Shown in pieces: positions 52,580-64,000 of a stretch of 64,000 nucleotides of DNA. Location: the NCBI RefSeq assembly GCF_958295425.1, contig NC_081145.1, positions 25,476,389 through 25,540,388 of the forward strand, written 5' to 3'. Positions within the stretch are counted from its first letter, which is position 1. Each line of letters begins with the position of its first letter. Source of the DNA: Solea solea. Lineage: Eukaryota > Chordata > Actinopteri > Pleuronectiformes > Soleidae. The translations under genes were made by a program, and so were the position numbers. The notes beneath the pieces were generated by a model that saw only the letters and a program-made list of their open reading frames with translations, had not been told where the DNA came from and searched no databases.

Positions 52580-54400
52580 CAAGGGGAAAAAAAACCTTAA
52601 ATCTTCAAAATGCTTTACTCTTTAGCCTTGACAGTAAATTAACAAGATAAAACTTGACTTTTTGTGTAAATGATGTACATTCTATTTGATATTTAAGTCC
52701 TTAAGTCGGTGTGAACTGTGACGGCGATGCCAGTGAAAATGACAGTGGAAGAAAATGGCCCCAAAATACTGTGTCAGTGAATCACCACAAACCTTAACAA
52801 GCCTGTTGCTCTCACTTCACCCTCCAACCCCCAGTAATTTTTCTCTTTTCTCTGTCATCCTCAAGTGACCCCCTCCACCTCCACCACCTCCACCTCCACC
52901 ACCTCTCCATTCTTTCCCCCCCCTCGCCTCTCCACTCCACTCCTCTCCACTTCTGTGCCTTCCTCCATTGAATGAAAAAGGCCACATCAAACAATGGATT
53001 AAGCCTGCTGCCCCCTAAGTACAGGGGAAAGGAAACAACAGAGGCGGAGACAGAAAAATGAAGCCGGCATGCAAGAGGGTGGAGGTTAAAGGTGAGGGAT
53101 GGAGGACAAGAACCTTTTTGTTAATGCTTGATTATTTGCACTATTGTCCATAGTCACAGTGTGTGATATGATAAATGCTTAACATTGTGTGCTTTTGTAT
53201 TTCATTTGTTCCAGTTTGGTCTATTTTTTTGTTGTTGTTGTTGTTGTTTTGTTGTTTTTTTAGCTCAAACCAAGAGATTTCCCCTCAAAGAAGCACGGAA
53301 ATCGAATCACATTGTGTGTCACAGTCATCATCAGGTGAAGCAGCAGTCGCTCAGAGTAATGTTTTTTTCAGCCTGTGTTGGAGAAGATCTACACAAGGCC
53401 ACTGTGGAGGAACAAGGACACTCTGGTTTCAGCGCTTTACAAAGAACCTTTTCTCTTCTCTTTTTATTTCTTCTTTTTTTTGAAGTTGCATTAAAAGAGA
53501 TCAGAGGCTATAAAAAAATTTCAATAATAAGATCCAGCACCAGGTCCTGCCTTATGCAATGCCAGGGATGATGTGAAGAAGTATTATAGTATAGTATAGA
53601 GTAGTATGCTTTAATATATATTTATATTAGCCTAAAAACATTACCGATCAGAAATGACCATGGAATTTTGAAGATGTTACAAAATACATTAATCAATATG
53701 TGCGCGCATCCATGAGATCATTTTGAAAACGTTACAGATATTTCCACATAATATTTGACACATGTCCCAAAAACTAATAGACACAGAAGTAACTAATGTC
53801 ACGATAAAAGCTACAGAATTATGTTTTGTTGCAAAGTCTTTGTTTTGTGACAAAAACAAACAAACAATCATTTTGTAGCAGTTTTCAGTAACATCGGGAC
53901 TGTTTTTTTCTCGCATTTATTTGTCAGTTTTGTCTTTGTGCACATGTCCTGAAAGCTTACGTGCAGAGGTGCTCCCGAAAAATGTTACAAAATGTGCTGT
54001 TATTTTGCTGTGTTTTTGTTGCATTACGGAGTCACAAGACATTGTTTTGTTACAAAAACATTAAGAAAATGCGCACAAATGTGGATATGAAAAAGTAAAA
54101 CTAATATTACAAAAAAACATTTTGGATGTTCCCAAAAAAAGATACAAAATGTTGTTTTGTTGCAAAGTCATTGTTCTGTTCAACATCTGTAATGTTCTTT
54201 CAAGAGAAACAAGACAAACTAATGTTGCAAAAAACATTATGGATGTTACCAAAAATGATGTCTCTGACTGAGTATATTGTTTGCTGAAAATCTTAAGGAT
54301 GAAAACCCAGAATCTTCTGTGAGTGCTTTTTTTATCGTGATACGCAATAATGTTGTGCATTGTCACATCGACGAGAGCAGGAGGCAGACAGGAAGTGTGG
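52580..54400. other. intergenic, low-complexity and AT-rich
   Basis: Includes a (CCACCT)n run (52872-52903), (GTT)n at 53231-53247 and a series of ttacaaaa/gttgcaaa words between 53680 and 54260 that suggests an old short-period repeat. No exon is supported. Confidence 0.5.
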
Positions 54401-54404
54401 GAGG

Positions 54405-54475
54405 AAGGGTCGAGGGAGGAGGAGGAGGAGAAGGAGGAAGGAGGAGGAGGAGGAGGAGAGGCAGAAAGTGCAAGG
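54405..54475 (+). repeat. (GGA)n tract
   Basis: GGA/GGAGGA runs of about 70 bp. It produces spurious G/R/E frames on the plus strand and P/S/L frames on the minus strand. Confidence 0.9.
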
Positions 54476-54719
54476 CGGAGAGTGGGGGAGCAAAAAGCAG
54501 CGCTGTCACAACCACACACTCAGCTGCTGTCGCCACTGATTGTGATTGCTGTTCAAACAAGGCCGACAGCTGCCACAAACATCTCCTGCTTAATATGACA
54601 CACATGAACGCTCACCTATGGACACACACACACACACACACACAGAGATATTGCTCAGATGTCACTCTTTGCTGTCCTGTTTTATGGCACCCTGTTATCT
54701 TTCCTTCTCGTTCTTGCTC

Positions 54720-54960
54720 TGTGATAAGAGTGCGGCCGCTGTGATTGCCCTCTGCTCCCTGTAAAGTCTGACAGCTCAGTCAATCACCACGCTGAGATGC
54801 CTCCTTCTCGTGGGGCTGATGGAAAAAAACCGAGCCCTTTCCTCCTCTTTTTAATTTTTTTTTTTTTAAGAATGACATAATCAAAGCCTCCTTCTCGAGC
54901 CACGAGGCCAGCGAAGCTTCTCGGAGATGTGACAATTTGAGCTTACAATCAAGAAAATAT
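54720..54960. promoter_or_regulatory. candidate conserved non-coding element
   Basis: ccgctgtgattgccctctgc, tctgacagctcagtcaatca and ggagatgtgacaatttgagc are unique and non-coding. A repeated word cctccttctcg (54799, 54888) brackets a T run. Confidence 0.3.
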
Positions 54961-55564
54961 AGTGTTTTACCCCCCTACACACAAATTACTGTCATCCAGA
55001 ATATGAAAAAAATGATGTAGTGTGAAAACACATGTTTAAATTTGTCTCCATATGAAAAAGTGTACGTTTAAATGTTTAATGATGCCACTTTGCATAATAA
55101 GCAGTGTTCATTTTTGCAAATATGTAAATACTTTGACTAAAAAAAACAAGAAGACATTGTTGCATTTTAATCATTTCAATGGATTTTTTTTTAAAGAAAT
55201 CACCTCCAAAAATCCAAAAAAAATAATAATTGAAAGAAACTTTACATTCAAGTGCCTCTACACGCACAACACACACAGCCAGTGATACTGAAATCAGTCT
55301 ACTGTACCCAGGGAGTCAAACACCTGTAAGAAAAAAAAAAACGCCTTCAGTTTGCAGACATTCTGCTAAAGCTGATAATGACTCGGGGCAAAAAAAAGAA
55401 GAAGGGGGGATTAGTTATGCATTCATAGCGCGTTCACTCAATGGTATCTAATTCATATTTCTTGCTTGTTTTCATTCTCCACAGATAGTAACGAACACGA
55501 CACCATTTCTGTCTCTCTGTCTCTCTGTCTGTGTGTCTCTCTGTCTCTCTGTCTCCTCCACACA

Positions 55565-55718
55565 CACACAGCAGCAGTTGTACATTATGGAGTGGTAACC
55601 AGGCAGCATCTAATTGCAATAATTGGAAGGACGTACCGAGCGGCCTGTTTGAACACCTGTTAGCACTGAATTTCTCTCATGGCTACAGATTGTATGTGCT
55701 GTGTAACACCATTTGCTC

Positions 55719-55749
<31 letters not shown>

Positions 55750-56035
55750 AAATGTGGGTGTATGTATCCCGTGTAAGCCTCAGATTGTGAAGGGGTGAGG
55801 TGGTGGTGGTGGTGGTGGTGGTGGGGGGGGGGGGGGGGGTTTATGTAAATAGTGAATCCTGGCTGCGCTCCAGTTTCTCATTTTGACACCTCAGACCGTG
55901 CCAGAAGGAGGCTGCCTGTCACCGACACGTCCCAGGGCAATTCACCCGGAATAATTTGGGAATTTTGACAAAAATGAATCATATGCATGATGAGTCTTGG
56001 CTGTCACATTCCTCATGCTGTCATCACTGCTCTCC
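55565..56035. promoter_or_regulatory. candidate conserved non-coding elements
   Basis: Two unique blocks flank GT (55721-55749) and GGT/G runs (55799-55839). The first carries gtacattatggagtggtaac and atctaattgcaataattgga. The second carries ggaataatttgggaattttg and a near-palindromic aatcatatgcatgatga that includes an octamer-like ATATGCAT. Confidence 0.45.
55799..55839 (+). repeat. (GGT)n plus poly(G)
   Basis: Eight GGT units followed by a G run of about 18. It is quadruplex-prone. Confidence 0.92.
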
Positions 56036-57122
56036 TTTTTTCCCTTTTTTTTTTTGAGTCTTTGCGTTTTGGACCCATCTTAAACTGAAGCATTTTTTTA
56101 TCTGAGGCTGAGTTTGTTTGAGAGAATTAAAAATAAAAATGTGTTAAATATCCAATTCGCCTCAAGATCCTATGAGCTTTGTGAGGTGAGAGCAGAGCTA
56201 TAATTGTGTCCCTTTTTTTTCCCATTTTAGATTCAGAGCTGGTGGGCGGCATCAGGCCAGATGTGTGGAGCTGTCCACGGCTCTGGTGCTGAAATCATCG
56301 CCCCTGCCTCAGTTTAGAACACACACACACACTTTCACACTCATAATAAAGCTATGATTGCACCACAGCTTTTTAGTAGAGAAATGTGTCTGCACACAGG
56401 AAATGACTGAGTGTACAGGAACTTTTCAGACCCGGTGTCTGTGTGCGTCTGTCTTTAAGCAGAGGACCCACTTATCGATTCAGTCAAAGGGCTCGAACAT
56501 TGAGCTGTTGTTATTTGACCCCAGGAGGTGAAAAAACCAGGCTGTGAGGCGCAGGTGGATTCTTTATCTACAGGCGGAGCCAAGATTAGGAACTTTTTTC
56601 TTTCTTTTTTTTTTGCCATTTGTTCTGTGATTAAATCAAAATTGATTATACTGAGCAGAAATAAACGTGATTCTTAATATAATTGTGATAATTGTGGAAA
56701 TGGACTTCTCTTTCAAATATATAAGCTTACAGACAGGGGAATCAGGTGACATGAAAAAAAACATAAGATAGGAAATTGTTGTTTTGCTACAAGAACATGT
56801 TACTTATCTTAAAAATGAAATTGGGAAAAATGACTTATGTTGCCTCACAGTGTTATAAAAGTTAATTTTTCACAATTTTCAATTGGTGAACACATGATTT
56901 GAATGATATGAATGATTTTCTCCTCCATCCACCATTTAAACATGTTTTTATCGCGATGTGCGATGATATCCTACACATGTTTGCCATTACCGATAATTAC
57001 ACGGTCTTCACATCGACACAAGGCTGTTAACGGTGGAATGTGGCGCGAGACTGACTCTCACTTTCTTTGAAGTCATGCAGGTCAACTGTCAGTGTTGAAC
57101 AAAGACAGGTGGGTTCACATAC

Positions 57123-57194
57123 CTGTTGATTTGGAGCGGGTCGGGTGGCACCGTGGATGCTGCTGCTGATGCTGCTGCTGCTGCGTCTTCACGT
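57123..57194 (-). other. candidate 5' exon 2 (minus strand)
   Basis: 72 nt between an acceptor with a long pyrimidine tract (ccctccttcgtggttcag) and a donor CAACAG|GTATGT. Two frames are open (Q/H-rich and A-rich), but neither has an ATG after joining to exon 1, so it is probably untranslated. The gene identity is unknown. Confidence 0.35.
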
Positions 57195-57412
57195 CTGAAC
57201 CACGAAGGAGGGAAAAAAAAGGGGAAAAAATGAGTTTAGTTCATTTAATACATTCAAAGTTGCCTAACGTGACTGTTTTCCTCTCTCCTTTCTTCTTCTT
57301 CTCTGCGTATTTTTATCCAAAGCGCACGGACAGTGCGCTCCTTTCCTACAGTCTTCACTCTGTTTCTTTTCTTCTTTTTTTTCCTAACATGCAAAACGCT
57401 CTCAGGTCTCAC

Positions 57413-57530
57413 CTGGATGCTGCTCCGCGCGCTGCCGTCGCTTCAGGACGGAGAGATGGAGACAGAGATGGAGAAAGATGGAGGGCGGCGGCGGCGGCTG
57501 CTGCTGCGCGTCATGGAGAGAGGGAACGAG
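57413..57530 (-). other. candidate 5' UTR exon 1 (minus strand)
   Basis: Begins about 25 nt after the TATA-like box and ends at a strong donor GCATCCAG|GTGAGA (GT at 57412-57411). It contains one ATG, opening a frame of about 23 codons (Met-Thr-Arg-Ser-rich) that stops inside the exon: an upstream ORF at best. Confidence 0.35.
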
Positions 57531-57564
57531 TCTCCGGTGAGCCGCTGCCACCTCGTTTAAAAAG

Positions 57565-57620
57565 CCTCCAGTCGTCCAATAGGAGGTCTGTACGCCTGAT
57601 GAGACCTGACGTCACCCCCA
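57565..57620 (-). promoter_or_regulatory. candidate minus-strand core promoter
   Basis: Read on the minus strand: a full CRE TGACGTCA (57607-57614), an inverted CCAAT box (57576-57580), then the TATA-like ctttttaaac just beyond (57555-57564). The order and close spacing fit a start near 57530 on the minus strand. The surrounding 57400-57620 is GC- and CpG-rich against an AT-rich background. Confidence 0.4.
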
Positions 57621-57958
57621 TCCCCCCACCCCCTCCCTCCCACCCTCCATTTGAACTATAGGAGAAATTATATCAGCGTTATTTCCTCGACGAGAGACGC
57701 GGATGGCGTTTAGTCTCCGTGCCTCGCTCTCCACTCAACACTGTTCACTTTTCTATTTCTCATCTGTATCTGCTATAAAACTGTATTTTTTTTTTAAATC
57801 CCTATATATTTGATGAACACAAAGTTGTGAGCTGTGTGATTTTATATTTTATTGCATTTACACACATTATTAGGGTGAAGAAACAATGAGACACGGGAGA
57901 CGAAGAGAAACAGGTCAGTGCCAAATTCAGCAGACTGTGCAACAGGCGTCAGCTCCAC

Positions 57959-57959
<1 letters not shown>

Positions 57960-58016
<57 letters not shown>
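57960..58016 (+). repeat. (ATCT)n microsatellite
   Basis: About 14 uninterrupted tetranucleotide units. Confidence 0.97.
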
Positions 58017-58017
<1 letters not shown>

Positions 58018-58584
58018 CAGTTTTTTTCATTTTTTTCCTTCTTTTGTGCCACTTTCCTGTTTCCTGTGTCATTTTGCTTAAATTAATTTATGGAAATATA
58101 CATGATTGTGTTTTACTCCATTACAAACAGCTATAGTCATCATTGCTACACAGAATAGTGAAAAAATGATGTGATATTAATGACAAACACATGCAGAGAT
58201 TTGACTCCATGTAAAAAAGGGCAAAAATGCTGCAGTTCATGTCACATCAGCAGCTTAATAAAACATTATATGCTGTATATGATGGATGAGGCACCTTAAA
58301 TTGTATATACATATTTTTTTGCACATTTGATGCTAAAATGTAAAATGTTAATATAGCTTTTTTCTGTACAGTGGTGTAAAAAACAAACAGCCCCATTGAC
58401 TTCAACGAGACAAAGATCCATATTTTTTTTTATCCTTTTAATCATATTTTATATTTCTGTACTGCAGGTCACGTCAATGCAATGGTCAACATACACTCTA
58501 TAACCACATAGTGTGATTTGTGAGCACTTTTTTAGTATGAAGGAAAAACCTGAGGGGGAAAAAACACAACATTTGCTTGTTGTC

Positions 58585-58672
58585 CAGGCCTGCGTCCTCC
58601 GTCCTGCGTCCTGCGTCCTCCGTCATCCGTCCTGTGTCCTGTGTCCTGCATCCTGCGTCCTGTGTCCTGCAG
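58585..58672 (+). repeat. minisatellite, 7-bp unit (cgtcctg)
   Basis: About 12 copies of cgtcctg/tgtcctg/cgtcctc. The reading frame over it (V-L-R-P-A-S repeats) is spurious. Confidence 0.9.
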
Positions 58673-59756
58673 TCTTACTCACTGGAGCTGCAGCTGATAA
58701 ATAGCCTGTGCACTCTGCAAAGCTATTTGACCTGTGAGTGAATGATGATTCTCAGTGGTGAAAGAATAATTAAAACCTGGGCTTTCAACAAGTCCTTTGA
58801 CCACTGGGAACGAGCTATAAATGTATGAACTTAAAAAGAAGAACTTTTTGGGGTTTGTAGCCTTCAATCAGTACAGCACTTTAGGCGCATGTTTTTACAG
58901 AATTCCAAACAAAAAAATAGAGTGTGTGTTTTAAAGTGGATCTGGTCTCACAAATCAGGTCCACTGGAACTTTCCATGAAAAGGGAAAGGTGAGCGGCAG
59001 AGTCTTCGTTCTGATTTGACTTATTCTTACATACTGGCCCTTTAAGTGGCTAAAATAGTTTTTGCCAAGTGTTTATCATAATTGCTTTTTATTATAATTG
59101 AATATTTAAAGCTCCGGTGTGTAATTTGTACTTGTGAACACGAGTATCACAGAACGAGAAGAGCAGGCAATTAAAGCAACACGTTTCTCATCTGAGAGCG
59201 TCGTATACGGCCGTGCTCTGTCCAAACGGCCACTTTTGGCTCGACTCATTCACACCAATGTCAAGACACACGATCATGCGAAGACCAATCATTGTTGAGA
59301 TGCTCCTAATGATTCACTTACACTGAAAACAACTGCTTTACAAGTCACTACTCACTCGTTTGTGTGTAAACCGAAGTCACAGCAGTCTCAAGTGATGACT
59401 CCACCACCGTTGAGTAGGTACTATTTTGTTGTGGAAAACCAACCGAAAAAATGCCGAGGTGAGTTGGGACCATAGTCTTTATACCTGGACAAAACAAAAA
59501 GCACAGAGTGTGGCGAATGGTGAATTGCACAGCGTGAGTCAAAATGTGTGTTTGGTGTAAACGCAGCGTTTCAGACGCACAAGGTGTCCCTTCCACGTCG
59601 GAAAGAGACGCAAGTTTCAAATGACTCCAATATAAAAATCCACCGGCAGTGCATTTAGATGCTCGGAGCAGAGAAGGGGGTAAAATAAAAGTCCGAGATT
59701 AAGGTTCAGGGCCAGGATAAAACTGGGGTTTGGTGAAAAATAGCCAACTAGTCACT
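58673..59756. other. intergenic stretch, nothing firm
   Basis: AT-rich. A short motif at 59108-59127 (aaagctccggtgtgtaattt) resembles the TIR of the element at 25512, but no matching inverted end was seen. Confidence 0.45.
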
Positions 59757-59913
59757 TACTTACTGTTTTATTATGTCACTATTTTGCTTTTCTTTTTTTT
59801 TAAATTGATTTTATGCTGTATACCTTTTATGTTGCTGTGCCTTTAACTCTGTAAAGCAACCTTGGTTGTTTTTAAATGTGCTATAGAAATAAAGTTGACT
59901 TGACTTGACTTGA
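59757..59913 (+). repeat. 3' tail of a dispersed retroelement
   Basis: gtaaagcaaccttggttgtt, gtgctatagaaataaagttg and the short (acttg)n tail are the typical 3' end of teleost non-LTR or SINE elements. The 5' part is not recognised. Confidence 0.5.
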
Positions 59914-60452
59914 GCGTCTAAATGTGCTGCCTGGTGGTGTCTCTAAAGATTTGAAAGAAGACCTTGTGCGCCTGTGTCTGGGACAGTGACTCTCAGAAGG
60001 AGAATCAAAGACACTTTTTCTCATAGTTTCTTCATGTCATGATCTAAAGCTCAAAAAAACAAGCTGCTGGACGTTAGAAAAAGAGACATGAAGTGTTGGA
60101 AGACACGTCGTCTTCTCTTGTTCCAGCTCTGTGAGAGGCTGAGGCAAAGGCGGAGGCGGGACTAAGGAAGCGGGCGGTGACATCAGGCTTTCTCCGCCCC
60201 CGGGAGTATGTCGAGCTCTCAGAAAGGATGATTCTACATCCATGTTCCGACTGTTCACTGCTGTGAGGGAATGTCTCCACGGACATGGAAACAAAACACT
60301 GCTGTAACACCATTATCACCATTAAAATACAGTGGCAATTTCTCTCTCTCATCATCCTCCTCCTCTTCTTCACATATACTTCACACACTGGTGTAGAGGG
60401 ATTAGATTAAGATGGAGCAAGAAATAAGTTCACTCTACTTATTATTATTATT

Positions 60453-60552
60453 TTATGGTTATTTGCTTCATTTTCTACACACACCTCGATCACATATATA
60501 CAGTAGAGCTCGCGAACCAACGGTGGTACACGTACCACAGTTTGAGAACCAT
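60453..60552 (+). repeat. 'tttgagaacc' dispersed repeat, copy 3
   Basis: tttgcttcattttctacaca, atatacagtagagctcgcga and ggtacacgtaccacagtttg, then agaaccatg. Confidence 0.6.
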
Positions 60553-62945
60553 GTTGTATAGATATATATACATAACTGGTGTGGGTTTATCGGACATTTT
60601 TATGTTCCCACTGATGATTTTACAAAAAATATATCCAATTTTCAAGAACTCCCTATTTCTGATTTAATAAGTGATAAATACGTGACGGTTTCTGAAAGCT
60701 GAGAAGTTGCACGTCAAAACCGACGTGTGGTTATTACTGTAATTTCACTCGCGCTGTTTCAGGAACTACATTGGTTTTCCTTATTTTAAAATTGTTAATA
60801 CACTATTTTAACATGCAGTAAATTGTAAATAACTGCCAAATATTGAAAGTTATTTTGGAAAAATGGGCAAAAGCGCTTACTCACAGGATAATTTTCCCGT
60901 AATACCTTAAAACCAGCTGATTCTGCACAAATCAGCTTTTTTTTTTGCTTTTTTTGTACATATTGTATTAAAACTGCACGTTTCTCAGCACTGAGATGTA
61001 TTTATATGAAGCTCGCAGAAATATAAACGTGTCTCTTGCTCTCCGGCTTCAAACAGCAGCCTCATAAGTGAGTAAAAGAAGAAGAAGGAAAAAAAAGATG
61101 TCACATTTCACATGAGCTCTACTCGCTCGACAGATGACAGCTATATGCACAGTCTGTCAGCGCGTGTCTCCCTGGTGAAGGAGAGGAGTATTTTCAGACA
61201 CAAATGAGTGATTTGTAAGGCCATTGTGAGCGGTGTGCAACATTGTACTTTCTAATTTCACAGACTCAGAAACCATTGTGGGGAAACGCTATTATGTTGT
61301 CGAGTGCTTGTTTTTGTGTGTGCGCTTCCCCCCCCCCCGTGGGTTTTGTATTTGCGTGTATTTTGAAATGGGTCTGTACTCACACACACATTTACACAGA
61401 CATTTGGGAGTAGTTGTGGTTTTTGTTATTCAGTTTTCCCTTTCACATACATCCAGGTCAAGTCTGAACCCTTTTCAGATTGGATTGTAGTAGTTTAACC
61501 AGCGAGGGCAGAGAACAACGAGGCTCACGGCAGATGACCATGAAAGCGCAGCGTGCTATATGTTGACAGTGAGGTAATAAAATGAGGCAGAGGATGACAA
61601 AGCAAACACGTGTGGGCACTGAAATAGTAAAAAGGTAAAAAAGTGACGGTTTTGGGAGATGCATTTTCAACCATGTGTCACCGCGCAGGAAGAAAGCTCA
61701 GTTTGAAAACACAAAACACTTCCACGTTACAGAAAAGTGGTAAAAATGATGTCGTGCAGGCCTCTCAGAGTATCTCGTCTGGCCAGTAGGGGGCGGTCAT
61801 GTGACGAAAACATCGAACTTTTTAGGCAAAAGCAACTGTTAACTGTTAATTAAATTAAAAAGTAGTGTTAATCGAAATCGCAATATAGCCTACTGCAATT
61901 TTCAAATCACAGGAGGTGCAAAATGTCAAAAAATATCATTTTAGATGAATTATTGTCTCGATCTGTACACGTTTTTTTCTACAGTATGAAGACAACGTGT
62001 TTATTTCTCACAGATCTGCACAAATATCACACATTAATCATTTTAACACGCTTTTTTCTCATGAAAACGAGAAGAATCATGTGAAAATGAGCATTCCCTC
62101 TGATATCGCCAATCATATCACAATCGCAATTAGATATTTATTCAAAATTGTGTTGTGTTTTTTTTATTCTGCAGAATTTCAAAATATTAAGATTAATGAT
62201 TAGTATATTACTGAAAACAAAACATCTTATTAAGCAGTGGCCTGCTAATGGCCCTGGAGCCACGAGTTTGACACCTCTCGTGTAGTGCATCACACAGTGT
62301 TATTGTATCTATTACAATGACATCCAGTGCTGCAGAGAAGAGAAAACAGGAACATTAAAAGTGTGAAAAGTGTTTTCAGTCATGTGGACACAAAGTCAGT
62401 TCAAGGCATAATATGAGAACCAAGTGGCCCCTGGGGGGGCCCCAGTAGTGTGTGGAGAACATATTAAAGAAGTCTAGATGTCTTTAGACAGAGTTTATTA
62501 AGATATCTAAGTGTTGAGCTGACTCACATTATTTGGTTTACAGTTTGTAGTTTGCAGTTTGCTCACTTATTTCTTTAAAGTTTTAAAAAACAAAGCCATT
62601 AAACTTCAAATGAATACTTGGACACTGCAGTGACAGTGGTTTGCTGTAAACAAAACAAAGATCTAATTAATGCAATTTAAAGTTTGTATCAATAAGAGTC
62701 AAGCACCGGCTACAATGAGGTGGTGGGAGCTATAGGGTTGACTTGAATTTTGATTCAGCCCAGGGCCCCCGTAGAGGCTTGGAGCAGCCCTGTGTGGAGG
62801 TGTGAGGTATTTTCTTTAGTTTTGTGTCGTGAAATGTTGTTTTTGGTTTGTGAATGAATCCTATGAGTTTACTTTAGTAATGTCAATTTTAGTTTCATAA
62901 ACTGGTCGTGCCGACAGACCGCTTCATACTCATGACAGTGCAGTT
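60553..62945. other. AT-rich intergenic or intronic stretch
   Basis: No gene supported. It has a short C run (61329-61338), a CTCF-like site (61783-61794) and several ATATCAC/GCAATA words near 61870-62130 like those of other copies of old repeats. Confidence 0.5.
61783..61794 (+). promoter_or_regulatory. CTCF-like motif
   Basis: CCAGTAGGGGGC matches CCASYAGRKGGC at all 12 positions, within ctggccagtagggggcggtc. It has the same orientation as the sites at 20586 and 27953. Confidence 0.5.
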
Positions 62946-63312
62946 TATCCATCCATCCATTTTCTACCGCTTTATCCTAGGGATGCTGTGCCAATCTCAG
63001 CTGACATAGGGGGCGATAGGCGGGTACACCCAGGACAGTTCGCCAGTCCATCACATAGAGGGACACATAGAGACAATCAACCACCACAAACACTCTCACA
63101 TTCACACCTACGGTCACTTTAGAGTGTCCAATTTACATAATCCCCATATTGCATGTTTTTGGACTGTGGGAGGAAGCCGGAGAACCCGGAGAAAACCCAC
63201 GCACACACACATGCAAAAACGCCCTTGTTCCAACCGCGGCCTCAAACCTGGGTCTTTTTGCTGCAAAGGCAAAAGCAAGAATGCTAACCACTACACCAAC
63301 CGTGTGGCCCGC
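62946..63312 (-). mobile_element. tRNA-derived SINE, complete copy
   Basis: On the minus strand it starts ggccacacggttggtgtagt ggttagc (box A) and carries cccaggtttgaggcc (box B). Then follow gggttttctccgggttctcc, tccaaaaacatgcaatatgg, gtccatcacagg-type blocks and the tail gataaagcggtagaaaatgg with a (ggat)n run. Two partial copies lie at 36985 and 46634. It is the youngest-looking SINE in the window. Confidence 0.8.
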
Positions 63313-63346
63313 AGTGCAGATTATATGAAGTAAATCCAGACAGCAC

Positions 63347-63349
<3 letters not shown>

Positions 63350-63398
<49 letters not shown>
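63350..63398 (+). repeat. (GA)n microsatellite
   Basis: About 24 GA units, 38 bp after the SINE head. Confidence 0.97.
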
Positions 63399-63401
<3 letters not shown>

Positions 63402-64000
63402 TCCAAATCTATAACTCTGTCTCTACCATTTATAGAGCGGGACCTGTAAGCATAGCAACCACTTCAAATATCTCACACACACACATTCACATACCAAACC
63501 ATCAGGTGCATATTGTACACCTACGCTCACAGACACACACTCACACACACACACACACACACAGACTTCACCCACACACATGCAAAATACAACTTTGTGA
63601 AATCCTTCAGGAGATAACAGAAACTAAACTGAGAAACAATAAGCTATCGTTTACAATAGGATACTAATTAACCGTTTACAGGCATCATTTTCAATGCTTT
63701 ACTGCACTTTTTCTTTCTTTTAAAAACAAAAACAAAACGTTGTTGTGAGTCGGTGTCACATACGACACCGACTCATAACAACGCACCCCTGTTTAACTCG
63801 CTGTGTGCCCCTCCCCCCCACACACACACTCTCTCACCTGTCTCTCCAAACACAAAGGCAAAAAAAAACAGAAAAGAATTCATCCTGAAAACATGTTTAT
63901 TTTTATCGAATAGTGTTCTAAAACACCATATGAATTTGTAATTCTTTCTCATTATTATTAACGTCTTAATTCTACTACAGACTTTGTTGAGACTGATTTT
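63399..64000. other. 3' end of window, no gene recognised
   Basis: CA tracts (63476-63485, 63535-63562) and A/T-rich DNA. A perfect short palindrome, gagtcggtgtc ... gacaccgactc, occurs at 63747-63774. Confidence 0.6.

Noticed and set aside
53185..53571. 128-residue plus-strand ORF
   Set aside because: Runs through (GTT)n (Cys/Val tract) and T-rich DNA; no recognisable domain or splice structure.
57230..57661. 143-residue plus-strand ORF across the GC-rich block
   Set aside because: It crosses the minus-strand promoter-like boxes, begins in AT-rich DNA and has R/A/G-rich compositional sequence. The element order favours the minus strand.

Overview
The window is vertebrate nuclear DNA, almost certainly from a percomorph-like teleost fish. 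This rests on short GT-AG exons that spell a vertebrate protein, very abundant CA/GT, GA and ATCT microsatellites, and several interspersed repeat families typical of ray-finned fish. There is no sign of bacterial, plasmid or viral organisation, so operons, ribosome binding sites and CRISPR arrays are not expected and none was seen.

Region 1 (1 to about 27.1 kb, + strand) is a Ran-binding protein 10 gene, ranbp10. Thirteen coding exons between 3457 and 22245 join in frame, every junction being GT-AG with compatible phase, to give 548 residues plus a stop. They encode most of the SPRY domain, then LisH, CTLH, a serine-rich linker and the C-terminal CRA domain. The first coding exon (N-terminus and start of SPRY) lies upstream of the window. 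A perfect donor site 11 nt after the stop codon suggests that the 3' UTR is spliced. The introns hold a decayed LINE reverse transcriptase, palindromic 'gattaatcg' repeats, microsatellites and local duplications.

Region 2 (about 24.3 to 26.5 kb) contains two elements with terminal inverted repeats. A further dispersed repeat lies inside both, and a LINE fragment lies inside the second copy.

Region 3 (about 27 to 57 kb) has no convincing protein gene. It holds microsatellites, minisatellites (11-bp, about 20-bp and 47-bp units), inverted-repeat pairs, tRNA-derived SINEs and low-copy blocks rich in homeodomain-like AT cores. Those blocks look like conserved non-coding (enhancer) elements of a developmental regulatory landscape, but this cannot be tested without alignment. 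Three short open segments with plausible splice sites or cysteine patterns are flagged as weak candidates only.

Region 4 (57.1 to 57.65 kb) looks like a promoter plus two 5' UTR exons of a minus-strand gene: CRE, CCAAT and TATA-like boxes, then two donor/acceptor-bounded exons. The transcript would run back through region 3 towards ranbp10. The rest (57.7 to 64 kb) is AT-rich intergenic or intronic DNA with a tetranucleotide array, a full-length tRNA-derived SINE and a CTCF-like motif.
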